A stretch of DNA of 64,000 bases from Chaetoderma sp. LZ-2023a (Eukaryota; Mollusca; Caudofoveata; Chaetodermatida; Chaetodermatidae), in the NCBI GenBank assembly GCA_034401795.1, contig CM067359.1, positions 142,606,233 to 142,670,232 of the forward strand. The letters are read 5' to 3'. Below the pieces are notes generated by a model. It had not been told where the DNA came from. It did no database searches and saw only the letters and a program-made list of their open reading frames with translations. Each line of letters opens with the position of its first letter. Position 1 is the first letter of the stretch. The position numbers and the translations under genes are program-made. This document shows positions 53,869 through 64,000 of this stretch, one piece after another.

Positions 53869-54150
53869 GCCCCCTGGGTAGAGCTATAAGCGTATATGGG
53901 CCTATGAGAGAGATCGCATTGGAAAAACGACTAAGTTCGTTAAAGCGTATAGCGTGCATGCGCACGCTTAATACTATTTTTGACAGAGCACGTATTTCAC
54001 GACCATAGGATGGCACTTTTAGTGTACTGAGTGGGTACATTGTAATCCTTTCTCATTACTTGTTCCCGCCGATTCTGGCATTAATCAAGACCAGAATTCG
54101 ATGGGCTTTCCTAATCTGTATCGGTTAAGAAATGGCTGAGTTATCCACGG
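53869..54150 (+). repeat. Module shared between element G and the Polinton TIR
   Basis: CCCCCTGGGTAGAGCTATAA, GGCCTATGAGAGAGAT, GCGTGCATGCGCACGC, ATTAATCAAGACCAGAATTC, GAAATGGCTGAGTTATCCAC line up in order with 43,612-43,870 (CCCCCTGGATAGGATAGTAC, GCCCTATGAGAGATGT, AGCATGCATGCGCACACG, CGATTAGGACCGGAATGAAG, GAAATGGCGGAGTTATCCAC). The third member is at 61,666-61,935. See findings. Confidence 0.65.
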
Positions 54151-54254
54151 AAACCCCCTTCTGATTATCTTCAAAATATTGCCGTGACGTCGTAACCACG
54201 TGTACGCAGAACTTCTAGAATGTTCTAGAACATTCGACTGCATTATTATTAGCT

Positions 54255-54345
54255 ACGCGCTGATTGGCTATTGCTCGACCAATCATTGGTTGGAGCCTGC
54301 GCCTATGACATCACGAGTAGTATAAAAGAAGACGAAATCCAGAAC
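54255..54345 (+). promoter_or_regulatory. CCAAT/TATA promoter of element G, copy 1
   Basis: ATTGGCTATTGCTCGACCAA and TCATTGGTTGG supply CCAAT boxes in both orientations. TATAAAAG lies at 54,320, and a GAGAGCATC start-site-like stretch about 25-30 bp downstream. The same arrangement is conserved in copy 2 although the sequence around it has changed. Confidence 0.6.
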
Positions 54346-57300
54346 TCGAGAGCATCCTCTGCCAGGGGCCGAGTAGGTTGGATCTGTATTCGGCTACTAC
54401 CAGCAAGACTGGCATTAAGCAGATGACTTCGGTCTCGAAGGTTTCTCTTCCGTAGCCACTGCAGCAATCCAACCCACCGCACTAAAGCAATTTTGTATCT
54501 CCCGATTGTGCGGGAGCATTTTTGGAACTTTTGAATATTGTTCACGAATACATCAAGAACTAACTCGGAACATAAACTTACGGTGAGGTCTTTCCCGGCC
54601 TGAATATGTGATTCTACAGATGTAGAGGCAGCGATGTTCTTTAGTGGATGACTCGCCGGATCTGCCGGCCACGCCAAAAAGTGGTTATTCAACCATCCCC
54701 GCACTGACGTCGTGCAGGTTTATTTTAACTTTTTGACTGCAGCAAGTAAACTTTGCCTGGTACGTCTTAAGAGCTAACTGACGTACCCCGCACCGTTACG
54801 CTTAGTTCTGTATCTTCATCCGTATTCAACAACCCCCGCTTATGATTGGGTTGTTGGTAACTTCCATCCATACCATTGGTGTACAGGAACTTTCGTCTGA
54901 GCAGTAATGTTATTGGATCTCTTACTGACTACTCGTTAGACATTCTATATTGTGATTACAGTCCTGAGTTCGATCCGCTCTCATCCTGGACTGCTTGTGG
55001 AAATCCTGTTTGCAGGAACCGGCATGCGGGAACTTTCCAGCTTCCAGAGAACGTATCAACTCATGTCAAACCAAGGATGACGTATCAATTTCAGTAACAC
55101 GATAGCCCATGCTTAAGAATGGCTACCGATTATTCAAGTAACTATACTTAACATTTTAATTATTCCATTAATTACATCTTTAATAATTATACCTTATCTG
55201 TATAAACGGTCCCGATGACTAAAAGGCACCGTAACCATCTTAGGACCGCTAGTTATAATTTCTGTATCTGTTTACAGTTATTCTTATTTTCTGTAAGGTG
55301 TTTTTCCTAACCGCACCGTAGTAGGTTCCTCAACCTGTACTTTATATATTATTCTGATCATATACTAACCACACCGTAGTAGGTTCCTCAACCTGTACCT
55401 TATATATTATTCTGATCATTTTACATTGTATTGTTTAATTTGGTCAGTTGTATATATGGCAAGTAGCCATTAGTTTATGTTTTGTTTAGTTATAGAAAAA
55501 TATAGGACTGCAGTGCACGTAGGAAACACCATACAGCAACATTTGTATATGCAGCACGTTCTCCTGCCACCAACAGTTTTTCACTGAGGTCGCTGTCCGT
55601 GCTATAACCCTGTTTAGCCCGGCATGCTACTGACTAAAAACCTTTCTATTCAGCTCGATAGGATAGGTTTAATATGATTAGAGACAATCTCTTCAGCAGG
55701 AGACGCATAGTGTACGCCTCTTTTCCGGTAGTTGTGATAATTTAGCCCCGCACTCCGTCAAGGTTGTGTAAGATTGGCCAACATACCTAATGGGCCTCAT
55801 ATTTCTAAGTTATTGTCTCTCTTCATGTTCCACTAAGCGTTATGGCATTTTAATTGTTTGGATGTCCCTATCCGCACCATGGACTGATCCGACCCTGGGA
55901 AACTATTGGGGTTTCCGAGTGATGATAGCCAGGGTGTGGTATCACACACATTCCCCACGTATCTTCGGATACTTAGTAGTTAGTTACCTTTGCCAAAGTA
56001 GGAAGCACTGCTAAAACATATCTTAAGTATTATTTTCTTTTATCTGCTGAACAATCCTCATTGCATGACTGGGCAACTTGCGTTTAAACCTAACGCCAGG
56101 TTAAAAGATAGCTCCATAGGACCTGGTGACGGGCGAGATGCGCATCCCCACCGAATTCTGTAAGAATATCTAGACATGATATTAAGATCTGCCACGCCCT
56201 CACGGGAAGGACATTCACGGTGGGTATTCGTCTCTCTTACCCCCACCATAACGATCGATCAGTTGCCTAAACTTGCTTCTGTAAAGAGTAACAACCAATG
56301 TCCTGTGACGTTTTATGTGGTTATGGAGCAAGGTGTCCGGATTCTTACCCAGTTTGGAGATCTTGCGAAGTAACATGTATGCACGCTGTCTTCAGTATTG
56401 ATGTCTTGGGGCATCCGTTTTCAATGACAGCCGTATCTAACGGCTAGGTAGACACCAGCCATTTGCGGCCTAAAATAGTTCTTGTCTCTAAAAACTAAAC
56501 ATGAGGTTAGGCATAGAAGAAGGCCCGCGTAAATAAAAGCGGCAACTACTAATTCAGCATATTGAAAACTACATAAGGCGGTGACATGGGAATCCTTCGG
56601 GAATCGCTCGTCCCGTCTTCACGTAAAACAGAACGCAACCGTATCGCCATAATTTCACTAGGTATGATCTTTTCTTTACAGCATTTTGGGTTAAATATTA
56701 GAGTACGCCTTTTCGGCCAAGACTCTTCTCCCGCTTTAAGCGATGGCGACATTTTCCTGTGACAGAGGCCTGCGCGAGGCACTTGCCTCTCGCAAGGATT
56801 CAGTGACGACGGCACACGCGAGGATAATACTCCTCACCTAATCTAGCACTAGTAGTTCCCGCGTGAGGCATATGATTTTTCGACACTATAAAAGATAATT
56901 TTCTTTCCTTTCAGCTTAGAGGTGTAATAGCTTATATTAAGTTAATTAGTTATCTCGTGTGCAGGAGCCTCCCTTAGGGGATACCTCTGCGGACCTACGA
57001 GTCTGTGTGGTACCTCCTGGAGCCTCACGTTTAAAAGTTCATCAGGCTGTCTCTATGTCTTGTATTTTCGTATGCTCCTTATATTTATCTAGCATACTTG
57101 ATGGTCTGTTTAGGTAAAACTATTGTATAGACTTATGTTAATTAGGTCACCAAATCAAATCTTGTAAGTCCATAGATCACGAAATTGCTATGGACAGGCA
57201 TACTGGTGACACAAACTCTTGGGATGAGACTGTAGTGTTTAATGTTTGCTACGATGGTTGCACGGCCCCACCGGAACGATTGAGTTCCACCAGCCTTAGG

Positions 57301-57778
57301 AGCCGGTCTTTGTTACCCATAGGGATCCGTAACCCCGAGACCGGAAGCTAACCAGCGTCATCATTCGTCGTGCACTTGCGGCGCCGCGAATCGAGACCAG
57401 ACACCGGAACGACCCGATACTACCCCGCGAGCTACACAATGGAATCTCATTCTTGACATCATTCGCTTCCAGCATAACTTTAGTTTTCCAAACACAAACT
57501 GGAAATTTAAACTAATCTCGTAGAGTTCACTTCAATCCCATCACCAAACCGAAAGTTAGTATCTGATGGCAATGTCTCCACTGAATTTCTATCACCTTTA
57601 CGTTTTCATAAATATTTCTAGCCATGCTTCTCCAGTTAGTTTTAGTACAAGCTCTATCTAAAACTGCCATCCCTAGTCTCCTTAATGAGAGCAGACATAG
57701 CTGGACCTGGCTTGGAATTAAACAAAGTGATGTGAACTTCGTTGTTAGAAATCTGCTTCCGATGATGAGGACAATCTT

Positions 57779-58627
57779 TCAACAAACGCTTTTCAACAAA
57801 TGCTTTGTTGGATCACAATTGAACCACTTTAAAACTTCACCATCCTTGACAAAAGGATTGGAATTGTTGGACTCTCTCTTCATAGCAGATCTGTACTTAT
57901 ACAAAGTAAATGTTCGTCGTCCACGTCTGCCATACCCACGACCACGCCAGTTCCTTTGATAACTATTAGCCTGAAAGGCAAGTTCGTATTCTGCTGCAAA
58001 CACCGGGTCACGTTTCACAGAAGGAGTGCCTCCACCATTCTCTAATGCTGTAGGATCATCGACTATTTTCCGTATTTTTTCCTTCATATTATCATATGTA
58101 AGGTCGCCAACAGTCGCACGTGCAAGTTTTTCATTGCCCTCTGAAACATTCACTGCATTCAGAACAAAGAATGCCTGAACACCTTCTGGAAGTCTCATAT
58201 CAAACTGCCACAGTTTATGGTATAAATACTCGAATCTCACAATGAAGTCAGTAATACTCACCCCAGAGGGTCGACGATAGTCATAAAATTCTTTGAAAGC
58301 TAAATATGCCCAAGTATTCTGATCCTTCTTAAACAGTAAATCAAGTTTATCTGTGTTTTTCTTCACTCCATCTCCAGTACCAATTTCCTCAGGTGTAGGT
58401 TCACGAACACACTCACGGGCTCGTCCCGTCAATGTCAAATATACTGCAGGTCCCTGCTTCGTCTCATCCAGGTCAGTGTACAGTTGCCATACTTTCAAAT
58501 CATTGCACCATTCAACGTGGCTGCACTCACCTTCCAAGACTGGGGGCGTCCTTAGCTGCTGCGCTGCCATCTCCGCTTGGATACATGTCACGTGCCTCTG
58601 TTTTTGAACAGAACTGTAAAGTCGCAC
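57779..58627 (-). pseudogene. Copia gag (nucleocapsid/capsid) region
   Basis: The 282-residue frame has the conserved copia Gag capsid-like region: KVWQLYTDLDETKQGPAVYL, NTWAYLAFKEFYDYRRPSGV, FIVRFEYLYHKLWQFDMRLP, EGVQAFFVLNAVNVSEGNEK. An Arg/Gly-rich patch (NWRGRGYGRRGRR) and a degenerate zinc knuckle near the end follow. It forms the virus-like particle and binds element RNA. It lies directly inside the 5' LTR, as expected. The element is broken overall. Confidence 0.8.
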
Positions 58628-58649
58628 ACTGTGTCCAAACCGCTACCAC

Positions 58650-58738
58650 TGTTAGTTATGCTATATTATAATAGGAAACGCCCTCAGTCTCTATATGAAC
58701 CACACAGAAGAGGAAACATGTAGGAACAGGAATCAACA
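58650..58738 (-). repeat. Copia 5' LTR (89 bp)
   Basis: On the minus strand it ends ...CTAACA and is followed by GTGGTAGCGGTTTGG. This is a plausible primer-binding site resembling the half-tRNA(Met) type used by copia elements. Confidence 0.9.
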
Positions 58739-58743
58739 CCTAC

Positions 58744-59610
58744 AACGCCCCCCCCGGTTCCGCGAATGCGAGGGGGGGGGGGAGTGGTAGTATCCAATTT
58801 TGAAATTTTGATGCTCTCAGACGGCTTTTCCTGCATTTCTGAAGGTGAGTATGAACTAAATAACATGCAGATGCTATTTTGTAGACTAAAAGAAGACTAT
58901 TTTTGAAGATTTACAACTGGAATGACTGTGCCATCTGTTATTGAGGAAGACTAAATATCGGGAGCGGGGGTGTGGGGGGGGATACGAGTATAGACATCCC
59001 CCTCAAGGTCATGATTGGGGGGGGGCATGTCCACCCTGTTCACACCCAACCCCCAGACCCACTTCCGGCGACTACGACTTAACATAGAACTACTACAATC
59101 AGCAAAATAACAGAAGTGAATTGAAATAATTTTAACACACCTTTTCCGTCTGTAGATAATGGGAGCAGCCATTTTGCCTGACTGGGAATGCATTTTAGTG
59201 ACGCCATCCGGGCCTGCTCTCATAAGAAGTTGCTGGTAGAACAGACTGTAAAATTCTACAAAAGCCCACGACATAGAGGATGCGTATATAATTCGAGCCC
59301 AACTGGACGTAATGTTATCCGTGTATAGACACTGCGTGCCTTACAGAAGCGGATATTCAGGCCCCGTGATAATATGCCGCAATTCATGTACGTGTCTGGA
59401 CTCTCGGTATATAAATATCACACCAACATAGAATTGACAACTCCATATGATGTAAAAATATTGCTTTAGAATATTTCGCAACTAATTTGACTGGGAGCAT
59501 GTTCCAGTAGACTCACTACTGAATGTTGAAGCATTCAACAGTTGTCCTGTGTTGTCCTTAAATGTCTTGTATTTAAGACACTCACTGATATATCAATAGA
59601 TAAAGGGTTA
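58744..59610. other. Non-coding, several G/C homopolymer runs
   Basis: Short G runs (58,770-58,781, 58,974-58,981, 59,017-59,024). One HP-like core fragment lies at 59,465-59,545 (CAACTAATTTGACTGGGAGC, then GAAGCATTCAACAG). The short dispersed repeat at 58,795-58,850 is shared with 9,785-9,835. Confidence 0.5.
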
Positions 59611-59790
59611 ACCCTTTCACGACGAAGCCGGCCTCTGTAGTGGTCTTAAGGAATGCCCATTTGCAGGCCAAGAGAAGACTATTTTTGAAAATTGACCACT
59701 GGAATAACTGGCTCGATAACCGAGCCAGTCATTCCAGTGGTAAATTTTATAAAATAGTCTTCTCTTAGCCTGCAAATGGACATTCAATAA
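59611..59790. mobile_element. Hairpin MITE, family M, copy 2
   Basis: Flank GCCTCTGTAGTGGTCTTAAG, then GCCCATTTGCAGGCCAAGAG, ACCACTGGAATAACTGGCTC around ATAAC, and the mirror GAGCCAGTCATTCCAGTGGT and CTTAGCCTGCAAATGGACAT. The arms are about 65 bp and pair almost throughout. Confidence 0.8.
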
Positions 59791-60104
59791 GTAAATATTT
59801 TATTTTTTTTGAACAAATTTAGTCACTGGAAGGTAAATACGTCAATGTATATATTATTATTATTACAGATAAAATGAGCCGCGCCGCAACCGCCAGTTAT
59901 TAACCCAATTCTTCAACCATGACAAACAAATATGTCTATCACCCGGCTACAGTATTCACGCATAGCCTACACGCGCTGTAGAAACAACATTTCATTATAC
60001 GATTATCGTCTACAATACTCACACATACACGTACTGTAGCAACAATATTTCATTACACAGCGGTGCGTAAAAGAAGCTTGTGGGTTGAATGAACCATTTC
60101 AGTT

Positions 60105-60465
60105 TATCCCATCCATCATATGATGTCATAATAAACTACGTGACGTGCGTCATAATCGATGACGTCATGAATGATGTAGATAAGTTCGTCACGAACGGAT
60201 TTAATCGGCGACGGACTAAGCGTTGTTGTACGAATTGTATGTCTACTATTCAAAAAGCATCCAGTTGAATATTTTGAAACTAAGTTGACTGGCCGTAGTT
60301 AACTTAGCTTCAAAATATTCAACAGCTTACCTGTAGTTTTCTGAAAATTTATAGTCATGTAGCTCCAGGACTGATCGATCCCAACACGGCGATGTGTGGA
60401 CGGAGATTAGATAAAGATAGGCGGGGCATAGCTAAAGTTGGATTCTTCCATTGTGTCATATGACT
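60105..60465. mobile_element. HP hairpin repeat, full-length-type copy with a short core
   Basis: CCATCCATCATATGATGTCA, GATGACGTCATGAATGATG, GTACGAATTGTATGTC, GTTGAATATTTTGAAACTAA, GTTGACTGGCC and the inverted AACTTAGCTTCAAAATATTC, CAGCTTACCTG, GATCGATCCCAACACGG, GGCGGGGCATAGC follow in order. The core hairpin is only about 61 bp. Confidence 0.8.
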
Positions 60466-60694
60466 GTCATAGTCACAAATTACTGGTTTTCTCACCCACT
60501 CGGCTTAAACAACCACAAGACGTGCGTAATTTATCTCTGAGCCAGCTTTTATAATTATACTCTTAAAATGACGTCGAACCACTGTAAGCTAGTAAGATAG
60601 GCTAGGTGTTTGTGACAGGGTGCTGCAAAATGCGCATTGAGTGACAGATGTGGAATTTCTGCTTAAAAATTAGTTGTCAGTACCTACATATCAA

Positions 60695-61430
60695 GGCCAT
60701 TAGGGTTCCACTGAAACGAATAACGAATAAAGAATAACGCAAAATAAGAGCCATATTATATGGAATGACACTGAATAACAGCCATTTTATACGGAATAAT
60801 ACAGCAATTTTATATGGAATAACAACGAACGAATAAAAGCCTTTTTATTTGGAATAACTCAGAATAACAGCCATTTTATATCGAATACCACAGAATAACA
60901 GCCATATGATGTAAAAATATGACGAATAACAGCCATTTTACGTGGAATAACTCGGAGTAACGACCATATTATATGGAATAACAGCCATATTATTCTCATC
61001 CGAGTTATTCTATATATGGCCGTTATTCCATGTTATTCCATATAATATGTCCGTTATTCCGACTTATTCCATATAATATGGCTGTTATTCCGTGTCATTC
61101 AATATAAAATGGTTGTTATTCCGTGTATCCATATAAAATGGCTGCTATTTCGTATTATTGGCTGTTATTTTGGTTTATTCCATATAAAACGGCTGTTATT
61201 CCATATAAATACGTGGCTGTTATTCTGTCTTAATCCATATAAAATTACTATTGTGTTATTCCATATAAAATGGCTGTTATTGTTATTCCATATAAAATTA
61301 TTAGTTATTTCGTGTAATCCATATAAAATGGCTGTTATTCCGTCTTAAACCATATAAAATGACTGTTCTGTGTTATTCCATATAAAATGGCGGTTATTTT
61401 AGTGGAACCTGATTTTAGTGGAACCTGGCC
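60695..61430. mobile_element. Foldback element FB2 made of a GGAATAACAGCCAT repeat
   Basis: The left arm (60,715-60,990) repeats GAATAACAGCCATTTTATAT with GGAATAAC. The right arm (61,000-61,400) repeats the inverted ATATAAAATGGCTGTTATTC and CGTGTTATTCC. The ends carry GGTTCCACTGAAA and TTTTAGTGGAACC, a short terminal inverted repeat. No coding capacity. Confidence 0.75.
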
Positions 61431-61502
61431 ATGACAATGCAAAAATAAAAATCTGTTTCAAGAAATTTATTTAGATCCATAAGCTCTTTAAATAAGTAAA
61501 TA

Positions 61503-61578
61503 CCTTGATAACACGGGTTACTGGGCCAATGCCTGACTGTATTGGCCCATTACCAGCCCAATAACCCGTATTATTAGG
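61503..61578. repeat. Hairpin abutting element G copy 2
   Basis: AACACGGGTTACTGGGCCAA and TTGGCCCATTACCAGCCCAA with TAACCCGT are inverted around a short GCCTGACTG loop. Element G begins immediately after, at 61,579. Confidence 0.55.
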
Positions 61579-61987
61579 TGTAACGCGGATCGACCAGGCA
61601 GGTACTGGCCGTCCCAGCCAAGCTGGGTACGGGCCGCCCGTCTTGGATTCGTTCCCAAAAGCGGCCCCCCCCCCCCCCCCGGTAGAGCAGTAAGCGTGTA
61701 CAAGCTTATACGAGAGGCCGTTAGAACGCGCGGTGCGCATGCGCGCACTCAGACGCTTCTTCGACGACACGTGTATCGAGATTGCGAGTGAGTGTGTACC
61801 TATAGTGCACCGAGATGGTACTCCTAAATATTTATAATTCATTTATTCTCGTCGTTCTTGGTATCAATCAAGACCAGAATTTGACGAGCTTTCCAGAACT
61901 GTAAGCAATCGGTCCAGAAATCGCCGAGTTATTATCGAAGCTCCCAGTCAAAATATACTTTAAATATTGCTATAACGTCGTACTCGC

Positions 61988-62101
<114 letters not shown>

Positions 62102-62199
62102 CTAGACACACAGTGATTGGTGTACACGTGACCTGCTACGTCACTTCACATATCTATACATATCTAAATAAATAGTTATTTGTGCATACGTCACAGTAT

Positions 62200-62310
62200 T
62201 CTAGTACGCTGATTGGCTGGTACAGCGGCCGCCGATTGGTCCAGGCAGTCAGTTCTAACGTTCCAGCAAGTATAAAAGGGGGTGAAATTCGAAGATCAGA
62301 GCATCGTCGG
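62200..62310 (+). promoter_or_regulatory. CCAAT/TATA promoter of element G, copy 2
   Basis: GCTGATTGGCTGG, CCGATTGGTCC, then TATAAAAGG at 62,270 and CAGAGCATCG about 28 bp downstream. Counterpart of 54,255-54,345. Confidence 0.6.
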
Positions 62311-64000
62311 CGTGGAGGCCGAAGAGTCGAGAGCTGACTGGAGGTGTGGACTAGACGAGTGGACCGGATTACCTGTGGATAAGAATGATACAGAACATCC
62401 CCTACATTTCCTTACGGCTTTGAGATCACCCACACGTAAAAGCAGTTCTAGGCTAACCCGTATTACGTACAATTTTGGATGCTCCCGGATGGCCATCCAG
62501 GAGCAATAATAAACTAGTTATGGTTCCCGTTTCTGAACACCTACAAGTGGAACTTTGCGGGAGGGCCCTTGTGGCCCGATATGTAAAGTCTACATAATGT
62601 AGAGCAGCGATGTTTCTTGGCGGATGACTCGCCGGATCTGCCAACCACGCGAAAGTGGACTTCAACCACCGCACTGCATGGCATGTGAGATACCATTTTA
62701 ACTTTTTGACCGCAGTCGAGCGACGCATCCCGCACCGTGCGCTTCAATATGTACATGCATTAATTATATTTTTTATAAGTAACCCTCTTTGTTAATGTGT
62801 TATGCTTAACTTTTATACTTCCGTAGCTGGATGGAGAACTTTCTCACCACCTTTTAAATTATGATTTAGTTATAGAGATGATCTAGTAGATATTACTTCA
62901 TTGCTCTGTTTTACTGTTTGGAGTTCGTACCGTATCTACTTCGGAGTCAGCATGCGGAGACCCTTCTACAGAAACCAGCTGTGGAGATCTGCTTGCGGAA
63001 ACCTTCCATCCTCATAGAACGTGTCGACTCATGCTACCACTATGTTAGCGCCTCAATTTCAGTAACATAGTAGCGTCTACCGTCCAAGTAACTACTAGGT
63101 ACTCAAGTAACTACATATTATGTCTTATTGCTATAATTTATGTCCGTATAAGGTACTGATGACTAATAGGTACCGTACCGGTCTTCGGACCGCAATTTAT
63201 GATTTCTTTATTACTGTGTATATTATCCTTGTTTACTGTGGGTGCATTGACTAACCGCACCGTTTAGGTTATTGACCTATTATATACTTACTACCTCACT
63301 TAATCATTGTGTAAATTGTTTCATTGTCTTGGTTAGTTATGTATATGGCAGTTAGTCATCCAGTTGATATGTTTTGTTATTTGTAAAAAACTCTGGACCG
63401 CAGTACGCTAGGAAATACTAAACAGCAACAATATACGCATCACTTATTCCTGCCATCAACAATTTTTTACTGACGTCGTTGACCGTGCTCTAAATGTTCA
63501 AGCCCGGCATGCTACCGACTAACCTGACTATTCAGCTCGATAGTATAGGTTAGTGGTTAGGGACAATTTCTTCATTATGAGACATATAGTGTACGCCTCT
63601 TTTCTGGTTGTTGCGGTAATCTAGCTCCGCACTCCGGCACGGTTGTGTAAGATTGGCCAAATACCTATAGGGCCTCATATTTATCAAGTCATTGTCTCTT
63701 TCCACGATCCACCAAGCCGTAAGGCTTCTCAATTGTTTGGATACCCCACCCATACGTTGGACTGATCCGACTTTGGGAAACTATCGCGGTGATGGCCAAA
63801 GTGCGGGTTCACATACATCTCCTCCGTATCCATAGATACTTGATAGTTAGATACTTTGCTAACGAAGGAAAGCACTGCGATAACATATAGTTATTATTGT
63901 AGGATGATATTTTATTCCCGGCCTGCAGTGCATATTGGGCATATTGGAATACAAACCTAACGACAGGCCAAAAATTAGGTCCATAGGACTGGTGACGGAC

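Larger units (their letters stand above)
53784..57436 (+). mobile_element. Element G, copy 1: 3.65-kb non-coding element with LTR-like ends, inserted in copia
   Basis: Ends are TGTAGTTCGG and GCGAGCTACA (5-bp inverted TGTAG/CTACA). CAAT is duplicated at 53,780-53,783 and 57,437-57,440. No reading frame resembles a known protein. A promoter-like region lies at 54,255-54,345: GATTGGCTATTG, CCAATCATTGG, then TATAAAAG at 54,320. A 57-bp tandem duplication sits at about 55,310-55,425 (CCGTAGTAGGTTCCTCAACC). Terminal TG...CA, short TSD and an internal TATA promoter suggest a giant solo LTR or a non-autonomous LTR element. Family unknown. It is younger than the copia element it interrupts. Confidence 0.7.
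50354..58738 (-). mobile_element. Ty1/copia LTR retrotransposon with 89-bp LTRs, broken and interrupted
   Basis: Two direct 89-bp LTRs (50,354-50,442 and 58,650-58,738), running TGTT...AACA in both readings, flank the element. A 5-bp target duplication CCTAC lies at 50,349-50,353 and 58,739-58,743. They differ at 8 of 89 bases (about 91% identical), so the insertion is old. Read on the minus strand, gag comes first, then protease, integrase, reverse transcriptase and RNase H, the Ty1/copia order. The 3,653-bp element G is inserted in the protease-integrase interval. Without it the element is about 4.7 kb. Several coding breaks are present. Confidence 0.9.

Noticed and set aside
53784-54040. 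N-terminal extension of the copia integrase reading frame
   Set aside because: This DNA belongs to element G, inserted between CAAT duplications. The frame is open by chance.

Overview
This is eukaryotic nuclear DNA, and it is almost entirely made of transposable elements. No host protein gene could be recognised. The repertoire includes RNase H-bearing LINEs with CA-rich tails, a Polinton/Maverick, a Ty1/copia element with very short LTRs, palindromic MITEs, foldback elements and long CA/CG-rich microsatellites. That mix suggests an aquatic invertebrate, plausibly a mollusc or other lophotrochozoan. This is inferred from repeat style only, and the species is unknown.

Layout. 1-1.0 kb: the 3' part of a LINE. 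1.9-2.9 kb: a 5'-truncated LINE 3' end (minus strand) with a 16-bp target site duplication (TSD). 3.1-3.3 kb: a hairpin MITE. 3.32-8.75 kb: a small non-autonomous LTR element (TRIM-like, minus strand). One of its LTRs was split by a 4.28-kb LINE insertion (3,639-7,916, 12-bp TSD). The 3' UTR of that LINE carries an array of hairpin repeats, and the insertion ends in a second unrelated retroposon tail. 8.75-11.4 kb: two more RNase H-type LINE fragments (minus). 13.3-17.9 kb: a decayed minus-strand gene of a multicopy invertebrate family (GCDT-motif region, CXC-like cysteine-rich C-terminus), flanked by related repeat arms. 18-30 kb: MITE-dense DNA dominated by one hairpin family (here HP), a 1.4-kb foldback element and long triplet repeats.

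30.34-44.33 kb: a Polinton with roughly 0.65-0.7-kb terminal inverted repeats (TIRs, about 95% identical by eye). It carries a packaging ATPase, integrase, family B polymerase and about a dozen small unassigned reading frames. It looks structurally complete but has several coding breaks. Its TIRs contain two tRNA-like sequences in opposite orientation around a palindrome centred on TGACGTCA.

44.8-50.1 kb: more HP copies and a 230-bp TGCG microsatellite. 50.35-58.74 kb: a Ty1/copia element (minus) with 89-bp LTRs and TSD CCTAC. Inside it is a 3,653-bp insertion (53,784-57,436, here element G) with TGTAG...CTACA ends, TSD CAAT, a CCAAT/TATA promoter and no recognisable protein. A second G copy starts at 61,579 and runs off the window. 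The first few hundred bases of G resemble part of the Polinton TIR, which is the most unexpected relationship in the window. 59.6-61.6 kb holds a second hairpin MITE, another HP copy and another foldback element.

The region reads as a nested graveyard of mobile elements rather than a cooperating gene set. The main leads are element G, the module it shares with the Polinton TIR, the tRNA-like content of that TIR, and the HP hairpins whose stems keep pairing while the sequence changes.
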